Counted from the stretch's first letter, positions 13,849 to 26,932 are shown. The stretch: DNA of 64,000 bases from Sipunculus nudus (GCA_026874595.1 CM049309.1:90976723-91040722), one strand, 5' to 3'. Numbers and translations are program-made. The notes: generated by a model not told the origin, from the letters alone.

Positions 13849-15697
13849 AACTGTTTCTAAATGTGGGTAATGTATTTAAAAAATATCAATTGATATTTTA
13901 AAAATAATCAGTTGCTGACACTGGGCAAATATCAAAATGATAATTTATCTGGAAAGCCAGCTTCACTTAAATAAATAGTTGTAAATTTATCAGTAAATTT
14001 CAGTTTGTCCTTAAGTTTCATTTAAAGTCTATGGAGAGGAAACTCTACAGTGGCTGGTCCTCTTGTTGATGACATCTTAGTGTGTAGTAATTCAGTTTTC
14101 AAGAGCAAGGACTACAAAATATAATTTACTTAGATAAATACAGATTTTATAGAGTCAGATGTGTATTGAGTACTTTTGTAGATCTTGATATGTTGCCAAG
14201 AAATGCTTCAGATCTGGGCCTGGGTTCGCTGTGTATCAGAGTGATGCAGCAGTTTTGTTTCTTCTAGTATTGTGTGACTCATGTCATGCAGCGACCATGA
14301 AGCTCACGATGACACATAACCATATGCCAAACCCCATGACCTGCTGCAAACATTTATATTGCAGTCTGATGTTATCATCTCCAGTCTCTCATAACACCCA
14401 ATGTTATCATCTCCAGTCTCACATAACACTGATAGTATTGTGTGTGTTACTTTTCCTGGTACTATTTATGGAAGAACTCCCAGCTATATGAATATACATG
14501 CAAACATACATTTCAACAGGCTACATATACATATCTTGGGGGCTGTGTTAAGTTCATTTGGGTCAACAAATTTGCAGATCTGAATCTTGTAATGGTACAA
14601 CCGTCGGAACAGTGCCACATTTTTATGGAAGAATCAGTCATATGTCAAAGCTTATGCAGGGGGAAAAGCTATAAAATATTTGATAATCTTCTTCTCTAAA
14701 ACTGTCAAGCCAAATTTTTTAATGTTTCACAGAAATTATTGCAGGAATGAGCTCTCTCAAGAAGAGTTCTAGTTCAGTGATTTTTGGCCATGTTACAAGA
14801 AGACTTGTTCTTTTCTTTATTGAGTCATCCATCTTCTGCACATTCACCCTTTATATCTCATTAACAGCAGGAGCTGTCATCACCAAATGTTTTGAAAAAA
14901 ACAGTCACATGTCTAATGTTGTGGTATTTAGCTTTTTGTGGTGTCACCTGAATCAACTTATATTTTACAGGGGGGAAAGCTAGAAAACTTTTGAAAATAT
15001 ACTTCTCCAAAATCATGCAACCAAATTCTTTATTATTTCACAAAAATTATCCCAGAGTTTGTTTACAAGGGAAAACTAGTAATTTTAGCCTCTTTCAGCC
15101 ACTACTCTAAAAATCCTTTTTAATGAAACTGTCAAGCCAAATCAATTGTCCATCAACATGTCCCTTTACTATTTAAAGGCTCACTAAGTGCACTCAAATT
15201 GGCACCTAGAACTCCCTAATACGGCTAGATTTTCTCAGGTCAAATATATATTGCATATTTAATTTTATGTTTCAGGGATTCTCAGAAACCTTAAGCAAAC
15301 TCTCTCAGTAAGAATAGTTGGAAACAGTTTTGCCTGTAATGTAAATGTGAATTGTGTCAAAATTTGTGGGAAATCTAAAATAATTGTAAACAGGAAGCGA
15401 AAAATAAATGCCAACATCGGCTGGTTGACAGTATGAATGTTTAGAGAACTTTCATTTAATGCAACAGGGATGAGCTGGATATTTATTTGTAATCAAATGG
15501 GAATGTTTTCTAATTGCTCAATGTTTTCTATATTTCTCCAGTGTTTTCTCTATTTTTTCTTAACTGTTTGCACATATTAATATGTCAGATTTAATTGATC
15601 TCGGGCTGATCACCTCGTCAATGAAATTTGGGAGTGGCTTACCACCAGTTTTTCTCCTCACACATACGAGGGTATCGAACGTTCCACATATATTTTT
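13849..15697. other. Intron 1 sequence; no gene seen
   Basis: AT-rich DNA with a short duplicated ATGTTATCATCTCCAGTCTC motif near 14370 and 14402. No supported coding or RNA feature. Confidence 0.5.
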
Positions 15698-16498
15698 AGG
15701 CCCAGATTAGAATCTGGCCCAATTTAAAACTCGGCCAGCCCAGATCAAAATTTTGATTTGAACCAGCCCAGATCAAAATTCTAATCTGAGCCAGACCAGT
15801 TTTAAACTGGACCAGCCCAGATAAAAATTTTGATCTGGGCTGGTCTAGATTAAATTCCTGTGGTGAAGACTTCAGTATTTAAATCTGGTCTTGACTGATT
15901 TTAAACTGGGCTGGTCTAGATTAGAATTTTGATCTGGGCTTGTTAAGTTTACAATCATGTGTTGGACTGATTTTAAACTGGGCCAGCCAAGATAAAAATT
16001 TTACTCTGGGCTAGTCAAGATTACAATCCTTTGGTGGACTGATTTTAAACTATCTTAGGCTAGCTTGATTTTTATCATCTTAAATCAAATAATACAGTAA
16101 ACATTTATTCCAGATACACCATTTTGAAGGGCACAAAACACATAATAAACAAGATCATTTAAAACATTTTAGTGAGGAAAAAGCTAATAAACAAATGTAA
16201 TGTGCTTCTTTGGTTTCATCTATTCTTCATGCATACAAGTTCACATTTGAACCACACCTAAACCAACTACCATAATTAATCTCAGTTTAGAATATGCGTC
16301 AGTTCTGAGACAACTGCTTGACTTAATATCGAAATTTTTAACTTAACTGAGATAATTTTTTGTTCTGAATATCAAAATTACATGTGTAATATTAAATATA
16401 TACATGCAAAATTAAATACCAGTTTTACTCATTTATAAGTGAACAAAAGTAATTTATCAGTCTTGATACTCATTTGTGATACCATTACTGTAATTGTT

Positions 16499-17952
16499 TC
16501 CGCCAAAACAGAGCTTTGCGGATACTATGTTTTCAGTTGCACGCCGCCGCCGCTGCCACGTAGGATTCCGGAGAACTCTTCTGCAACTGCTGGGCGGAAT
16601 TTTACGAAACCCGGAATTATGTTCGGGTCACATGTGAACTGCTGTGTCCTGATTTTGTTTTGACCTCTGACCTTTCCTCTCTGCCCAGCGTCCTTTTGTG
16701 CATCTGTTTCCATACATAAACCCACATATCCCGGAAACTGTTTGACCAATCAGGAAAACATTTTTTTACAAATGTAGCCCTTGGATAGCTTTATAACATA
16801 CACAAAAAATGTAGGCGCCACCTGCAACCATGTTTGCACAGTGTCCATCTGTTCATCTGCCTTGGGTTAAAATCACTCATATCTCTGCAGTGGTTTGACT
16901 AATTCACCTGAAATTCAGCATGAGTATACATCCTGGATAGCTTTCTTGAATTTATGACATGTGGCGCCACCTACATTCACGTTCAAGCTGCAGACATCCA
17001 AGCTCATATCTTGGGAACTGTTTGACTGATTTGGCCAAAATTTTGCTTGTGTATAGATCTCACATAGCTCTTTATCATACGCAAAACTGGTGGGGCCACC
17101 TGCAACCATTTTTGCACACCGCCCTTCTGTTTGTCTGCCGTGGGATAATATCACTCATATCTCAGCAGTGGTTTGACATATCTGCCTAAAATTTTGCAGT
17201 TTTAAACATCCTGGAAAGCTTTCTTGATTTTATGACAGGTGGTGCCACCTACATTCTAGTTTACGCTGCAGACATCCCAGCTCATATCTTGGGAACCGTT
17301 CAACCGATTGGGCCAAAATTTTGCATGTGTATAGATCTCACATAGCTCTTTATCATACACAAAACTTGAGGGGCCACCTGCAACATTTTTGCACAGCGTC
17401 TGTCTGTTTGTCTGCCGTGGGCTAAAATCACTCATATCTCTGTAGTGGTTTGACATAACCGCCTAAAATTTTGCAGGTTTATACATCCTGGACAGCTTTC
17501 TTGATTTTATGACAGGTGGCGCCACCTACATTCTAGTTGACACTGCAGACATCCAAGCTCATATCTCAGGAACCGTTTGACTGATTGGGCCAAAATCTTG
17601 CATGTGTTTAGATCTCACATAGCTCTTTATCATACACAAAACTGGAGGGGCCACCTGCAACCATTTTTGCACAGCATCTGTCTGTTTGTCTGCCGTGGGA
17701 TAAAATCACTCATATATATGTTGTGGTTTGACCTTTTGCCTTAAATTTTGCAAATGTATACAACTTGGACAGCTTTCTGGAATTCTGGTAGGTGGAGCAA
17801 CCTACATACACATTTCGGCTGCAGACATCCATGCTAATATGCAACACACCTCACTCTATCTCCCCTTGCCACTCAATCCATGCCTCACTTCACCCGTTCC
17901 ACTCTGATTTAGGCGGATACACGTAGTCGCTTGTCGACTAACCGTATTCTAT
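16499..17952 (+). mobile_element. Family P Helitron-like element, copy 2, nested in the inverted repeat
   Basis: It shares with the copy at 1496 the 5' CCGCCAAAAC hairpin, the ACTATGTTTT that follows, the internal GCCGCCGCTGCCAC segment and the 3' inverted GGCGGAT. The 3' end has the TAGTCG/CGACTA stem-loop and ACCGTATTCTA. The interior contains a tandem module of about 278 bp. The 3' CTAG is CTAT here. No gene was found; the short frames on either strand are remnants of the repeats. Confidence 0.6.
16800..17850. repeat. 278-bp tandem modules inside the family P element
   Basis: The landmark TCACTCAT occurs at 16873, 17151, 17428 and 17706, spacing 277-278 bp. Each module carries GGTTTGAC, a GGCGCCACC-like block and GTTTGTCTGCCGTGGG. 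Confidence 0.85.
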
Positions 17953-18558
17953 TTATTGATTAAATTTTGTTTTAGTTTGTTGAATTGATGCACATGTTCT
18001 GCAAGCTATATTTGTAGTTTTTAGCTGTAAAATACCAATATTTAACATGATTATTTTATTTTTTAGACATTTCACATGAGGTTAAATTACAAAATAAATA
18101 TGACAGAGTCCAACCAATGATTTTTCTTAGAATATGAAATAAATTCATAAAATATTAATTATTATTGACTTACAATGTTTTACAAATTCTTTGAATTGAT
18201 TGGAGGCCAGCTGGGTAAATATATTGTAATTGAAGCCAGCCTAGGAGCAGATTAGGATTCTGATCTGGGCTGGTCCAGTTTAAAATCATTTCACCACAGG
18301 ATTGTTAAACTGACCGGCCCAGATCAAAATTCTAATCTCAGATGGCCCAGTTTAAAATCAGTCCAGACCAGATTTAAATCCTGAAGTCTTCACCACAGGA
18401 TTTTAATCTGGACCGGCCCAGATCAAAATTTTAATCTGGGCTGGCCCAGTTTAAAACTGGTCTGGCCATGATTAGAATTTTGATCTGGGCCGGTCCAAAT
18501 AAAAATTTTGATCTTGGCTGGCGCAGTTTTAAATTGGGCCAGATTCTAATCTGGGCCT

Positions 18559-19877
18559 CGACATATACATGCACAATCACACTTAATTTTGAAGGCTCAA
18601 GTTAATTGATCAGCTATGTCAGGTTATACCTCTCAATATGGAAATTAACAACATCTTCTAAATGGACACTGAGGGATTTTAAGAATATAATGAAAGGGCG
18701 ATTTTCTAGCACATGCAGATTTTTACGAGCCCAACTAGGCTTGCACCTTCACATTATGCAGGCAGTTGGCCTGTTGGCCCCTTAAAATTTCAAAACTTGG
18801 TTTGTATAGATATAGCTTTAGCAGACTGCAAACTGTAATCAGGACTTGAATCAGTGCAGTAGACACTTTTGTTATGCTTGACTTGGGGGCAACTGACAAG
18901 ACCAGCTGAGCTTGGTCAGCCTTAAGAAGTGATGGGCTGATGATCCATTATAATCCGTCAGTCAGGCTGATGCAAAGGAACTGCTGATAGATCTGCAAGT
19001 GCCAAAATCAATTGCAAATTGTACAGTTGCACATAATCTAGGCTTTGTGATGAGGAAATTTGTGCTTTTATATACATTTTGCAAAGCGAACAAGAGAAAA
19101 GTCTGCGTTTACTTAAAAACATAATTCCTAAGTGACAGTATAGACATGTAGGCTATAAAATTATGACATTATCAGCCTGAAGTAGGCCTACATATCAGTA
19201 GATATGATGTACTGGTCTATATATGGTCTGAAAGTTCATGATTCTAAATTACCGTTTATTTCCAGTTATTGGTCAGTAGAGGTCATAGATTTTTACTGAT
19301 GATCAATCATGAACTGATTCCCAACACTGAATAAAGTGTTAAGTTATGATACTATCTGCAGTCCTTTCTCATACTTGAACATTATCACAATGAGTCCAGA
19401 ATATAAAGAGAACATGCCTGTTGGAATCAGATATCCTGGATGGACCTGGTACCTTCATAAAAATAAGGTGTCCAGCTGAGGCTCTGAGGGTCTTGTAAAA
19501 CATAACAGTCTGCCAGATGCCGAGTCTGGTTCCTGAACTTTTTATTTTTGCATGCTGATGTTATCTACTGTATCTCTTTTTCCTCTATAATTTTTTTTTG
19601 CTATTTTGCTAACAAGTAAATCCAACATGATTGTCAGTTATACCACTAGTGGCTGTTTACTCACAGCTAATCAAGTGGACAAAACTGCCTCATGATAAAT
19701 AACAGAACCTTATTACAAATTTTATATATGTGCAGAACTTTTGACTTGTGTCATAAAAAATAGTAATGTGAATGAATATTTATTTGATCACATGCAGAAA
19801 ATTTTCATAATGTGATATGTTATATTTTGTGTCATTATTTAATTGGTACTTGTTATTATCATTATTTTCTTTAACAG
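18559..19877. other. Distal intron 1; possible alternative promoter region
   Basis: Mostly unique AT-rich DNA ending in the pyrimidine-rich acceptor of exon 2. If the canonical 196-residue protein is made from a separate transcript, its 5' exon or promoter might lie here, but no TATA box or other clear core promoter was seen. Confidence 0.35.
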
Positions 19878-20068
19878 GAAGTGAACCCTGCCTTCAGTGA
19901 AATCAGTCTGAGTGACACATCCAGCAGCGACAACATGTCAGAGATTAAACTTACCAAGCCCGCCCCTCAGTTCAAGGGCCAAGCTGTCGTGAACGGTGAA
20001 TTCAAGGAGATCAGCTTGTCTGACTACAAAGGAAAATACCTTGTCTTCTTCTTCTATCCATTGGATTT
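19878..20068 (+). CDS. Typical 2-Cys peroxiredoxin, exon carrying the canonical start
   Basis: The exon follows a pyrimidine-rich acceptor (TTTCTTTAACAG) and ends at TT|GTAAGT, two bases into the Phe45 codon. The canonical start is ATG 19935 (A at -3), giving [15 protein letters not shown] and the start of the thioredoxin fold up to FFFYPLDF. The family peroxide-pocket Pro is Pro42. The 57 bases before the ATG are also open in frame and encode a Ser/Asp-rich stretch ([19 protein letters not shown]), so translation could enter from an upstream exon. The whole five-exon product from this ATG is 196 residues, against about 198-199 for animal Prx1/2. The enzyme reduces H2O2 and organic peroxides using thioredoxin, mainly in the cytosol. 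Family assignment is secure; Prx1 versus Prx2 cannot be decided here. Confidence 0.95.
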
Positions 20069-20336
20069 GTAAGTCTTGGTCTTTCTGTATACATTCATAT
20101 CTAAATATGTTTAGAATACTCTGGATCTGAGGAAATCTTTCCAGCCAGCACCATCTTCTGTTGGACACATAAGCCACTTCAGATTCATGATGTTTTAAAA
20201 TGTTTTAATCAATGCGGATTAATCAAAATGGATATTTTGTACTATCAAGTTTCAAACAAACAGGGTGCCTTTAAGGACCTAGAATCAAATTTATTAATTT
20301 CAAGGCCATGATTGTCATTGAAAAGAGAGTTTTTTT

Positions 20337-20722
20337 AGATCAGCTGACTGAGTCATCTTGACTTATATATGACACACAAAAATAACATGAAAGAACCCTT
20401 TTGATTTTATTGTCATGAGGTCAAGGTCACATGAACCGCTACTCAAGAAATATTGTGGATGCTTTTTAAGCCAAACTTTTCATCACAAACCTTTTGTCTT
20501 CCACATGTGGCACTCCTGCCAATTGGGGAAGCTTCCTCTTGATTTTTGGGTCAAAGGTCAGGGCAACGGCCTATCCGTTCACAAATTAGTTTATGGGTGA
20601 TAACTCCAGTTTGGGTAGACAGGTTGGCTTCAAACTGATCACAGGACCCATATTTTGAAATGCCTCATTAACATATCCTTATAGACCAAATCAGCTGGGC
20701 TTGGAGACCCATGGATCCCTAG
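20337..20722 (+). mobile_element. Short family S-like element
   Basis: Starts TTTTTTAGATCAGCTGACTG and ends CAGCTGGGCTTGGAGACCCA followed by TGGATCCCTAGTTTT, a hairpin and CTAG end. The inside carries AAGGTCACATGAACC and GGGTCAAAGGTCA. Its duplicate lies at 30523-30908. Confidence 0.5.
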
Positions 20723-21502
20723 TTTTCTGTGGAGTCCTTGAAAAGTTCTTGACTTTGTAGCAGAGCTACATTCTCTTCCTTCTCTATTTTCAGGTGTTCC
20801 TATAAGCATAATAATGACATTCTTTACATTTACTTTGCAGGTATTTACAAGTATTGCACTTGTTTATTTTACATTCTGTGGTGTGATTATGATTATCAGA
20901 GCAATTGAAAAATAATTAAAATAAGGTTCTCCAGATTTTTAAAATTTGAACTTGAAATTCCTTTGAATGTGAGGGGTAGGTGTATGAACCGTATTACAGA
21001 CTTAATCAGTTTACTGGAGGCCTCCATGAGTGTCCCTCCTGAACAGAGATGTGTAGCACCAAAAACCTGTTCATTTTATATGTTAACCAGTACACAATGT
21101 CTACACACACCACAGTCCTGCTTGCTCATTGGCTAGGTGCTGTTGTTTCATGAAAACAGTTAGCTGAGTAAATACAAAATATTTTGATAAGTTTTGTGAG
21201 GAAAACATTTTGGCCACTTCCTTAACAAGTTTCAACAATATTATTATTGAATAAAATAAGAACTGTAGAGTTATATCTATGCTCAGAGGGTTTCGGGAGA
21301 ACATTCCAGAACATCTTTCATATTCCATGTGACTGAACATAAAACACTTTATTTGAAATTTACTCAAGAGGCCAAATAAAAAATAAACAACAAAAATTAT
21401 TATACCTGCTTTTGTCTCCGGAAAACCTAACTGCTCAGTATCAAACCTGGCAATAAAGAGGAATATGTCTGAGGCCTCAGTATTGTATGACTTTTAATGT
21501 AA

Positions 21503-22072
21503 AGTCCAGATACCTTAAACTGAAACATTATAAAGCTCTAGCCTTTCCAGTATCATGTATGAGTCTAGATACCTTAAACTGAAAAATTATAAAGCTCTGG
21601 CCTTTCCAGTATCATGTATGAGTCCAGATACCTTAAACTGAACAATTATAAACCTCTAGCCTTTCCAGTATCATGTATGAGTCCAGATACCTTAAACCGA
21701 AAAATTATAAAGCTCTAGCCTTTCCAGTATCATGTATGAGTCCAGATACCTTAAACTGAAAAATTATAAAGCTGTAGCCTTCCCAGTATCATGTATGAGT
21801 CCAGATACCTTAAACTAAAAATTATAAAACTCTAGCCTTTCCAGTATCATGTATAAGTCCAGATACCTTTAACTGAAAAATTATAAAGCTCTATCCTTTC
21901 CAGTATCATGTATGAGTCCAGATACCTTAAACTGAAAAATTATAAAGCTCTAGCCTTTCGAGTATCATGTATGAGTCCAGATACCTTAAACTGAAAAATT
22001 GTAAAGCTCTATCCTTTCCAGTATCATGTATGAGTCCAGATACCTTAAACTGAAAAATTATAGAGCTCTAGC
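21503..22072. repeat. 59-bp minisatellite, about 10 copies
   Basis: The unit begins AGTCCAGATACCTTAAACTG and continues through TATAAAGCTCTAGCC. Only about one decayed unit is present at the matching place in copy B (31690-31770), so the array expanded after the duplication, or contracted in B. Confidence 0.95.
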
Positions 22073-22649
22073 CATCCTAGTAGAGTCTGGATACCCCAAA
22101 CTTAAAGGGGCCAAATCACCTATAAAGCATGTTGAATGAACACGAAAAACAGCTTCTTCCTTCTAACATAAAACATATGCCTGCAAATATATTGCTTTGA
22201 AACTGTTTGCTTATTCCTGTAAACGAGTGTTAGAAAGAGTGGACCGGGCACGATCACAGGTGTCGGCTGCATTTTAAGCCAGGCTTTTCATCCCAAACTT
22301 TCCATGTTGCACATTTAGCTGACTTGCCAGTATGGGGAGAGCATAAATGAATTTAGGGTCATATGGTCAATGGTCAAGGTCACAGGGGCCATCTGTTCAC
22401 AACTTCACAAATTAGGTTCAAGATGATAACTCCAGTTTAGTTTGACATATTGGTTTCAAACTTAACTAATATATGACTCCCCACTTAAGAAAGAACCGTG
22501 TGGATTTTGGGGTCCAACGTCATGGTCACAGGTTTCTTTAAAAAGAATGCATTTGCATTTGAAACCAAACTTTTCATGCCAAACCTTCCATCTTCAAGAT
22601 ATTGCTAACCTGCCAATAGGGGAAGATTCTGTTCAATCTTGGGGTCATG

Positions 22650-22668
22650 AGGTCAAAGGTCAAGGTCA
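22650..22668 (+). promoter_or_regulatory. Perfect DR1 plus adjacent AGGTCA (nuclear receptor motif) in a repeat
   Basis: AGGTCA-A-AGGTCA is followed directly by a third AGGTCA, which also forms TCAAGGTCA. DR1 is the binding pattern of RXR/HNF4-type receptors, and TCAAGGTCA that of ERR/FTZ-F1 type. It is embedded in a transposon-like module, so activity is only a possibility. Confidence 0.4.
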
Positions 22669-25600
22669 CAGTGCCCACTTATTTAGAAAGATTGTGGATG
22701 CATTTTTAGCCAAACTTTTCATCCAAAACCTTCCATCTTGCACATATAACTTAGTTGCCAATAGGGGGAGAAACTGATTGATTTGGGGGTCACAAGGTCA
22801 AAGGTCATTGTCACAGGGGCCCATCTGTCCTCATATTGGTTTCTGGATGATAACTCCAGTTTGGATTGACATATTGGTTTCAATTTGACTTATATATGAC
22901 CCACCAATAATGTAGGAACCTTTTTGTTTTTTGGGGCACAAGGCCAAAGGTCAAGGTCACAGGACCCACTTCTTTAAAAAGATTGTTGATTTATTTTTTT
23001 AGCCAAACTTTCTGTCCCAAACTTTCTATCTTCCAGATGTTGCTTACCTGCCAGTAGTGGAAGTAACTGATGGATTTTGGGGTCACAAGGTCAAGGTCAT
23101 GGGGGCCATCAATCCACATGTTAGTTTCCAGATGATAACACCAGTTTAGTTTGAAATTTTGGTTTCAAACTTGACTTATATATGGCCCGCCACTAAAGTA
23201 AGAACTGTTGATTCAGGGGTCATGAGATCAAAGGTCTCATGATATATTTTAAGCAAAACTTTTCATCTCAATCCTTCCATCATCAGCATGTGGTGCACCT
23301 GCCAATAGGGGAAGTTTCCTTTTGATTTTTGGGTCATAAGGTCAAAGGTTAAGGTCACAAGGCCAATCCATTCACAAATTAGTTTATGGATGATAACTCC
23401 AGTTTGGGTAGACAGGTTGGCTTCAAACAATATTTTGGAAAACCTCATAAACATATAACCTTATAGACAAATGCAGATAAGTGTTGAGACCGATTGGTCC
23501 CCAGTCCTTGTAGGAACCAGTAGATGTGATGATTTGTAAATCGTAGTAGGGGCAGTATCATGTATCTGTACGTAGGGTTATTCTCGTCAGAGCTTGATTT
23601 AGGCAGATCTGTAATCATTACCCTCCTTACAACAAGCCTATTGGACTCTGTCAGTAATTGCTGGGTCAACAAACTTCAATGAGAACAAAGGCCACAGTAT
23701 ACCTTGCCCCTGCTCTCCAGCACTCTGCACACATACCTGATATCAGGGCAAAGGTAATCAATAAAAATGGAAACCTGCCAGTGATGGTAGGATCATTAGT
23801 GTACCTGTGGTAACCTGGTGTTTTGATTGGTTCAGGTAAACTGAGTATTAACATGGATGTTGAGTACAATCAGGAACAAGTGGGCTAGTGTGATTAATGT
23901 AGACACATGAGGTCTGATACCAGTGTAAAAATTGTGTGTGAAACATCAGCTGTTGCTACTCTGTAAACTATTTCAAGCTTTAATTAATATATGAAAATGA
24001 AATATGCAAGGTGAGGGAGTCCTTTGAAGTGGAAGAAATAAAATCAGCCAGACCAGTCAGAAAATATCAGAGTTCAACATGCTTAACTGAATCCCAATAG
24101 ACATACTTCTCTAATGGCTTGAGGCCCAGAAAGATCCAAAATTTACCTTAACAAAATAGGATTTAGGTTAACATGACCTCATTTACCTGATAAGTTATTC
24201 AAATTCATGATAAGTAAATTGCTAGTTTGAATTTAGTTGAATACTTCTCTCATGGCTTAAATTTACCTGATCTAAGTAGAAATTTGGTTGCCATGAACTG
24301 ATTTACCATAGTAGTGATACAAGTTCCAGATAGATAAATTAAAAGTGTCTGAATTTAGTTTGTTTATAATATGACTTATTTGACAATTCAAAATACTGAT
24401 TACCTTTTGACAATCAGGGCTTGTCACTATCCCCCACCTCAGTGGAGCGGGGGCAAATATTGATCACCTCCATCAGTAGTCCGTCGGTCTGTAAACAATA
24501 AATATGCAAGGCAATATCTCAAAAAGTTTTACTCAGATTTACTGTTTATTCTAGAAGCAGGTGCATCTTATGGGTCTCCAGAGCTGATTAGGTTTTGGTC
24601 TCACTTGAATGATTTTTGAATTTGTTATGGATTTTTTTATACAAATTTTTAACAATTCATATGTGACAAAGATTTCTCAAAAAGTTTTACTTGGATCTAC
24701 TTCTAATTATAGAAGCAGATGCATCATAAGGGTCTATAGGGTTGATTTTAATTTTGTCACACTTGAATGAATTTATTTTATTTTTATGAATTTGTTTATA
24801 CAACATTTTTAGCTCAGCTGACTATAAGTCATCTGAGCTATAGTCGTGGTCCATTGTCCGTTTTCTGTCTGTATGTCCGTCTGTCCGTCCGTCCGTAGAT
24901 AGGGCACGTTTTGAAACCGTAAGACCTAGGAATCCAAAATTCTGCATAATGTTAGATGTCCCCAAGATCTCCTACCAAGCCGAAAACTGGGTCTTTGCGA
25001 CTTCGTTCCTTTGAGAATTTAAGGAAAAACCTCAATTTTTTATTAAAAACCTATTTTCACACTTCAGGACTGCCTAATATCAAAACCACTCATCTGTTTT
25101 CCTGATATTTACCATAAATAATCTCTATATAGTTCCTATGTACATGCCAGAAATTATGTCTGTATTATATTATTTAAAAAAGTTATGGGCCCAAACATAA
25201 TGCATTTTGTAAAAAATCAGGAAAGATATTTGATCACTTAACACAAAACATGTTAAAGCTATGGACTTTTTTCCAGTAATATAACTTTAATTAATAAAAA
25301 TTGAATTGTATACCCAAAATTAGATCAAAATCTTTTAAATTTTAAGCTCAGCTGACTATAAGTCATCTGAGCTATAGTCGTGGTCCTTTGTCCTTTGTCC
25401 ATCCGTCTGGCCGTCCGGCCGTTAACAGGGCACGTTTTAAAACCGTTGGACCTACGAATCCAAAATTCTGCATCTCAATAGATGTCCCCGAAATCTCCTA
25501 CCATACCGAAAATTGGGTCATTAGGACTTTGTTCCTTTGAGATATTAAGGAAAAACCTCCCGTTTTCCATAAAAAAGCCATTGTTACACTTCAAAGCTGC

Positions 25601-26203
25601 CTAATATCAAAACCACTGATCTGTTTTTGATCATATTTAGTATTCATATTTTTCCATACACTTTCAGTGCACATACCAAAAATTAGGTTAGTATTGGGTA
25701 TTATTTTGAAGTTATGGGCCCAAATATAATGCAGTTTCATAAAAATCAGGAAATATATTTGCTCACTTAACATGAGAATTGCTGAAGCTGGAGACTTTTT
25801 TTCAGGAATATAACTTTATTTAATCAAGATTCAATTGTTTACCCAAAATTAGATCTGAATGTTGCAAATTTTGCAAATTTGCAAAAGTTATTAGCATAAA
25901 TAAAAAATCAATACCTCAAATTTTGTCCAACTTTGGCAATGGCACATTTTTTCCCTGTAAGCACTGTTGATTTAATTTTCACAGCATATATACATAAGGA
26001 TTAAATCTTTTAAAATCTGAAATTTCAAAGGAATTGATTGAAAAGAGTAGCTTTTATTTAAGTTTTCATACACCCTGTCAAGTGTTGTTTCCATCTGGCC
26101 CACCTAGTAATACAGTCTTCACTTGCATTATGTAACCCACCCCAGGCAGCTTGCCTTGGCTGAGCTTGGCCACTACTAGCAGGCTTCCCCTCTGCCCTGC
26201 ACT

Positions 26204-26204
<1 letters not shown>

Positions 26205-26238
<34 letters not shown>
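26205..26238. repeat. 34-C homopolymer
   Basis: An uninterrupted C run; further C tracts occur at 27596-27617. The length may be affected by sequencing. Confidence 0.9.
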
Positions 26239-26239
<1 letters not shown>

Positions 26240-26929
26240 CTGCATAAACTAGATGAATGTTATAATTTTCTGTATTTTATTTCATTTTTGGCTATGCTAC
26301 ATTTTAGATTTTGTATTGTACCACCAGGGTTACAATGATTAAATTGCACATTTAATTGTGTCCACAAAGTGATGTATTGCTATGAAAGTGTGGATGTTCA
26401 TCAGAGTGCTCATTACAGATTTTAATTTGTTTGACTTATAACTTATGGATGTATCAGTTGTTACATGATACTGGCTAAATAATCAAAATTTATATTGCTG
26501 ATCCTTTATTTAAGTTCATAAAATTAAACATTCCCAACTCCAGTTTGCTCATGGTATAGTTTATTGGGTGTTTTGATCCTTGGATTAATTTTAACACATG
26601 TATTAGTTTCATAGCTGAGAATACTTTTCTTTTTTCCTGATACCATTTAAAAAATTATATATATTCAAATTTTTCCTGTTAGTGCTGTGGATTTAATTTT
26701 CACAGCATGTACACATTAGCAGATATTTCATCTGTTAAAATCTGAAATTTGAAACCAATTGATAAAAAACTGTAGATTTCATTCAAGTTTCATGCACCAT
26801 GTCTTCATTGTTTACATCAGGTCAGTATAAATGCAGTGTACTGGGCAGTTACGTAACACCTTCAGGTCTGACCTACTGCCACTGTGAGTGTCTGGGTCAG
26901 GCTGGGCCAGGCAGTAATTACCAGAGAGC

Positions 26930-26932
26930 CTC

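Larger units (their letters stand above)
15698..18558. mobile_element. 2.9-kb long-inverted-repeat element with palindromic tandem arms
   Basis: The left end reads AGGCCCAGATTAGAATCTGG and the right end is its inverse, CCAGATTCTAATCTGGGCCT. Each arm (about 15698-16080 and 18190-18558) consists of repeats of a motif like CCAGCCCAGATCAAAATTTT in both orientations, so the units are palindromic as well. The interior is AT-rich and carries a nested family P element. No transposase was seen, and no clear target-site duplication was found at the edges. It is probably a foldback-type element. Confidence 0.7.
20331..24805 (+). repeat. Copy A of a multi-kilobase direct duplication in intron 2
   Basis: Sequence from TTTTTTAGATCAGCTGACTG onward is colinear with 30519-36133. 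The last 1.3 kb (23515-24805) is almost identical to 34829-36110. Copy A contains the expanded 59-bp array and lacks about 1.7 kb that copy B has between 31878 and 33590. Right after it a family S element starts at 24811. Confidence 0.85.
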
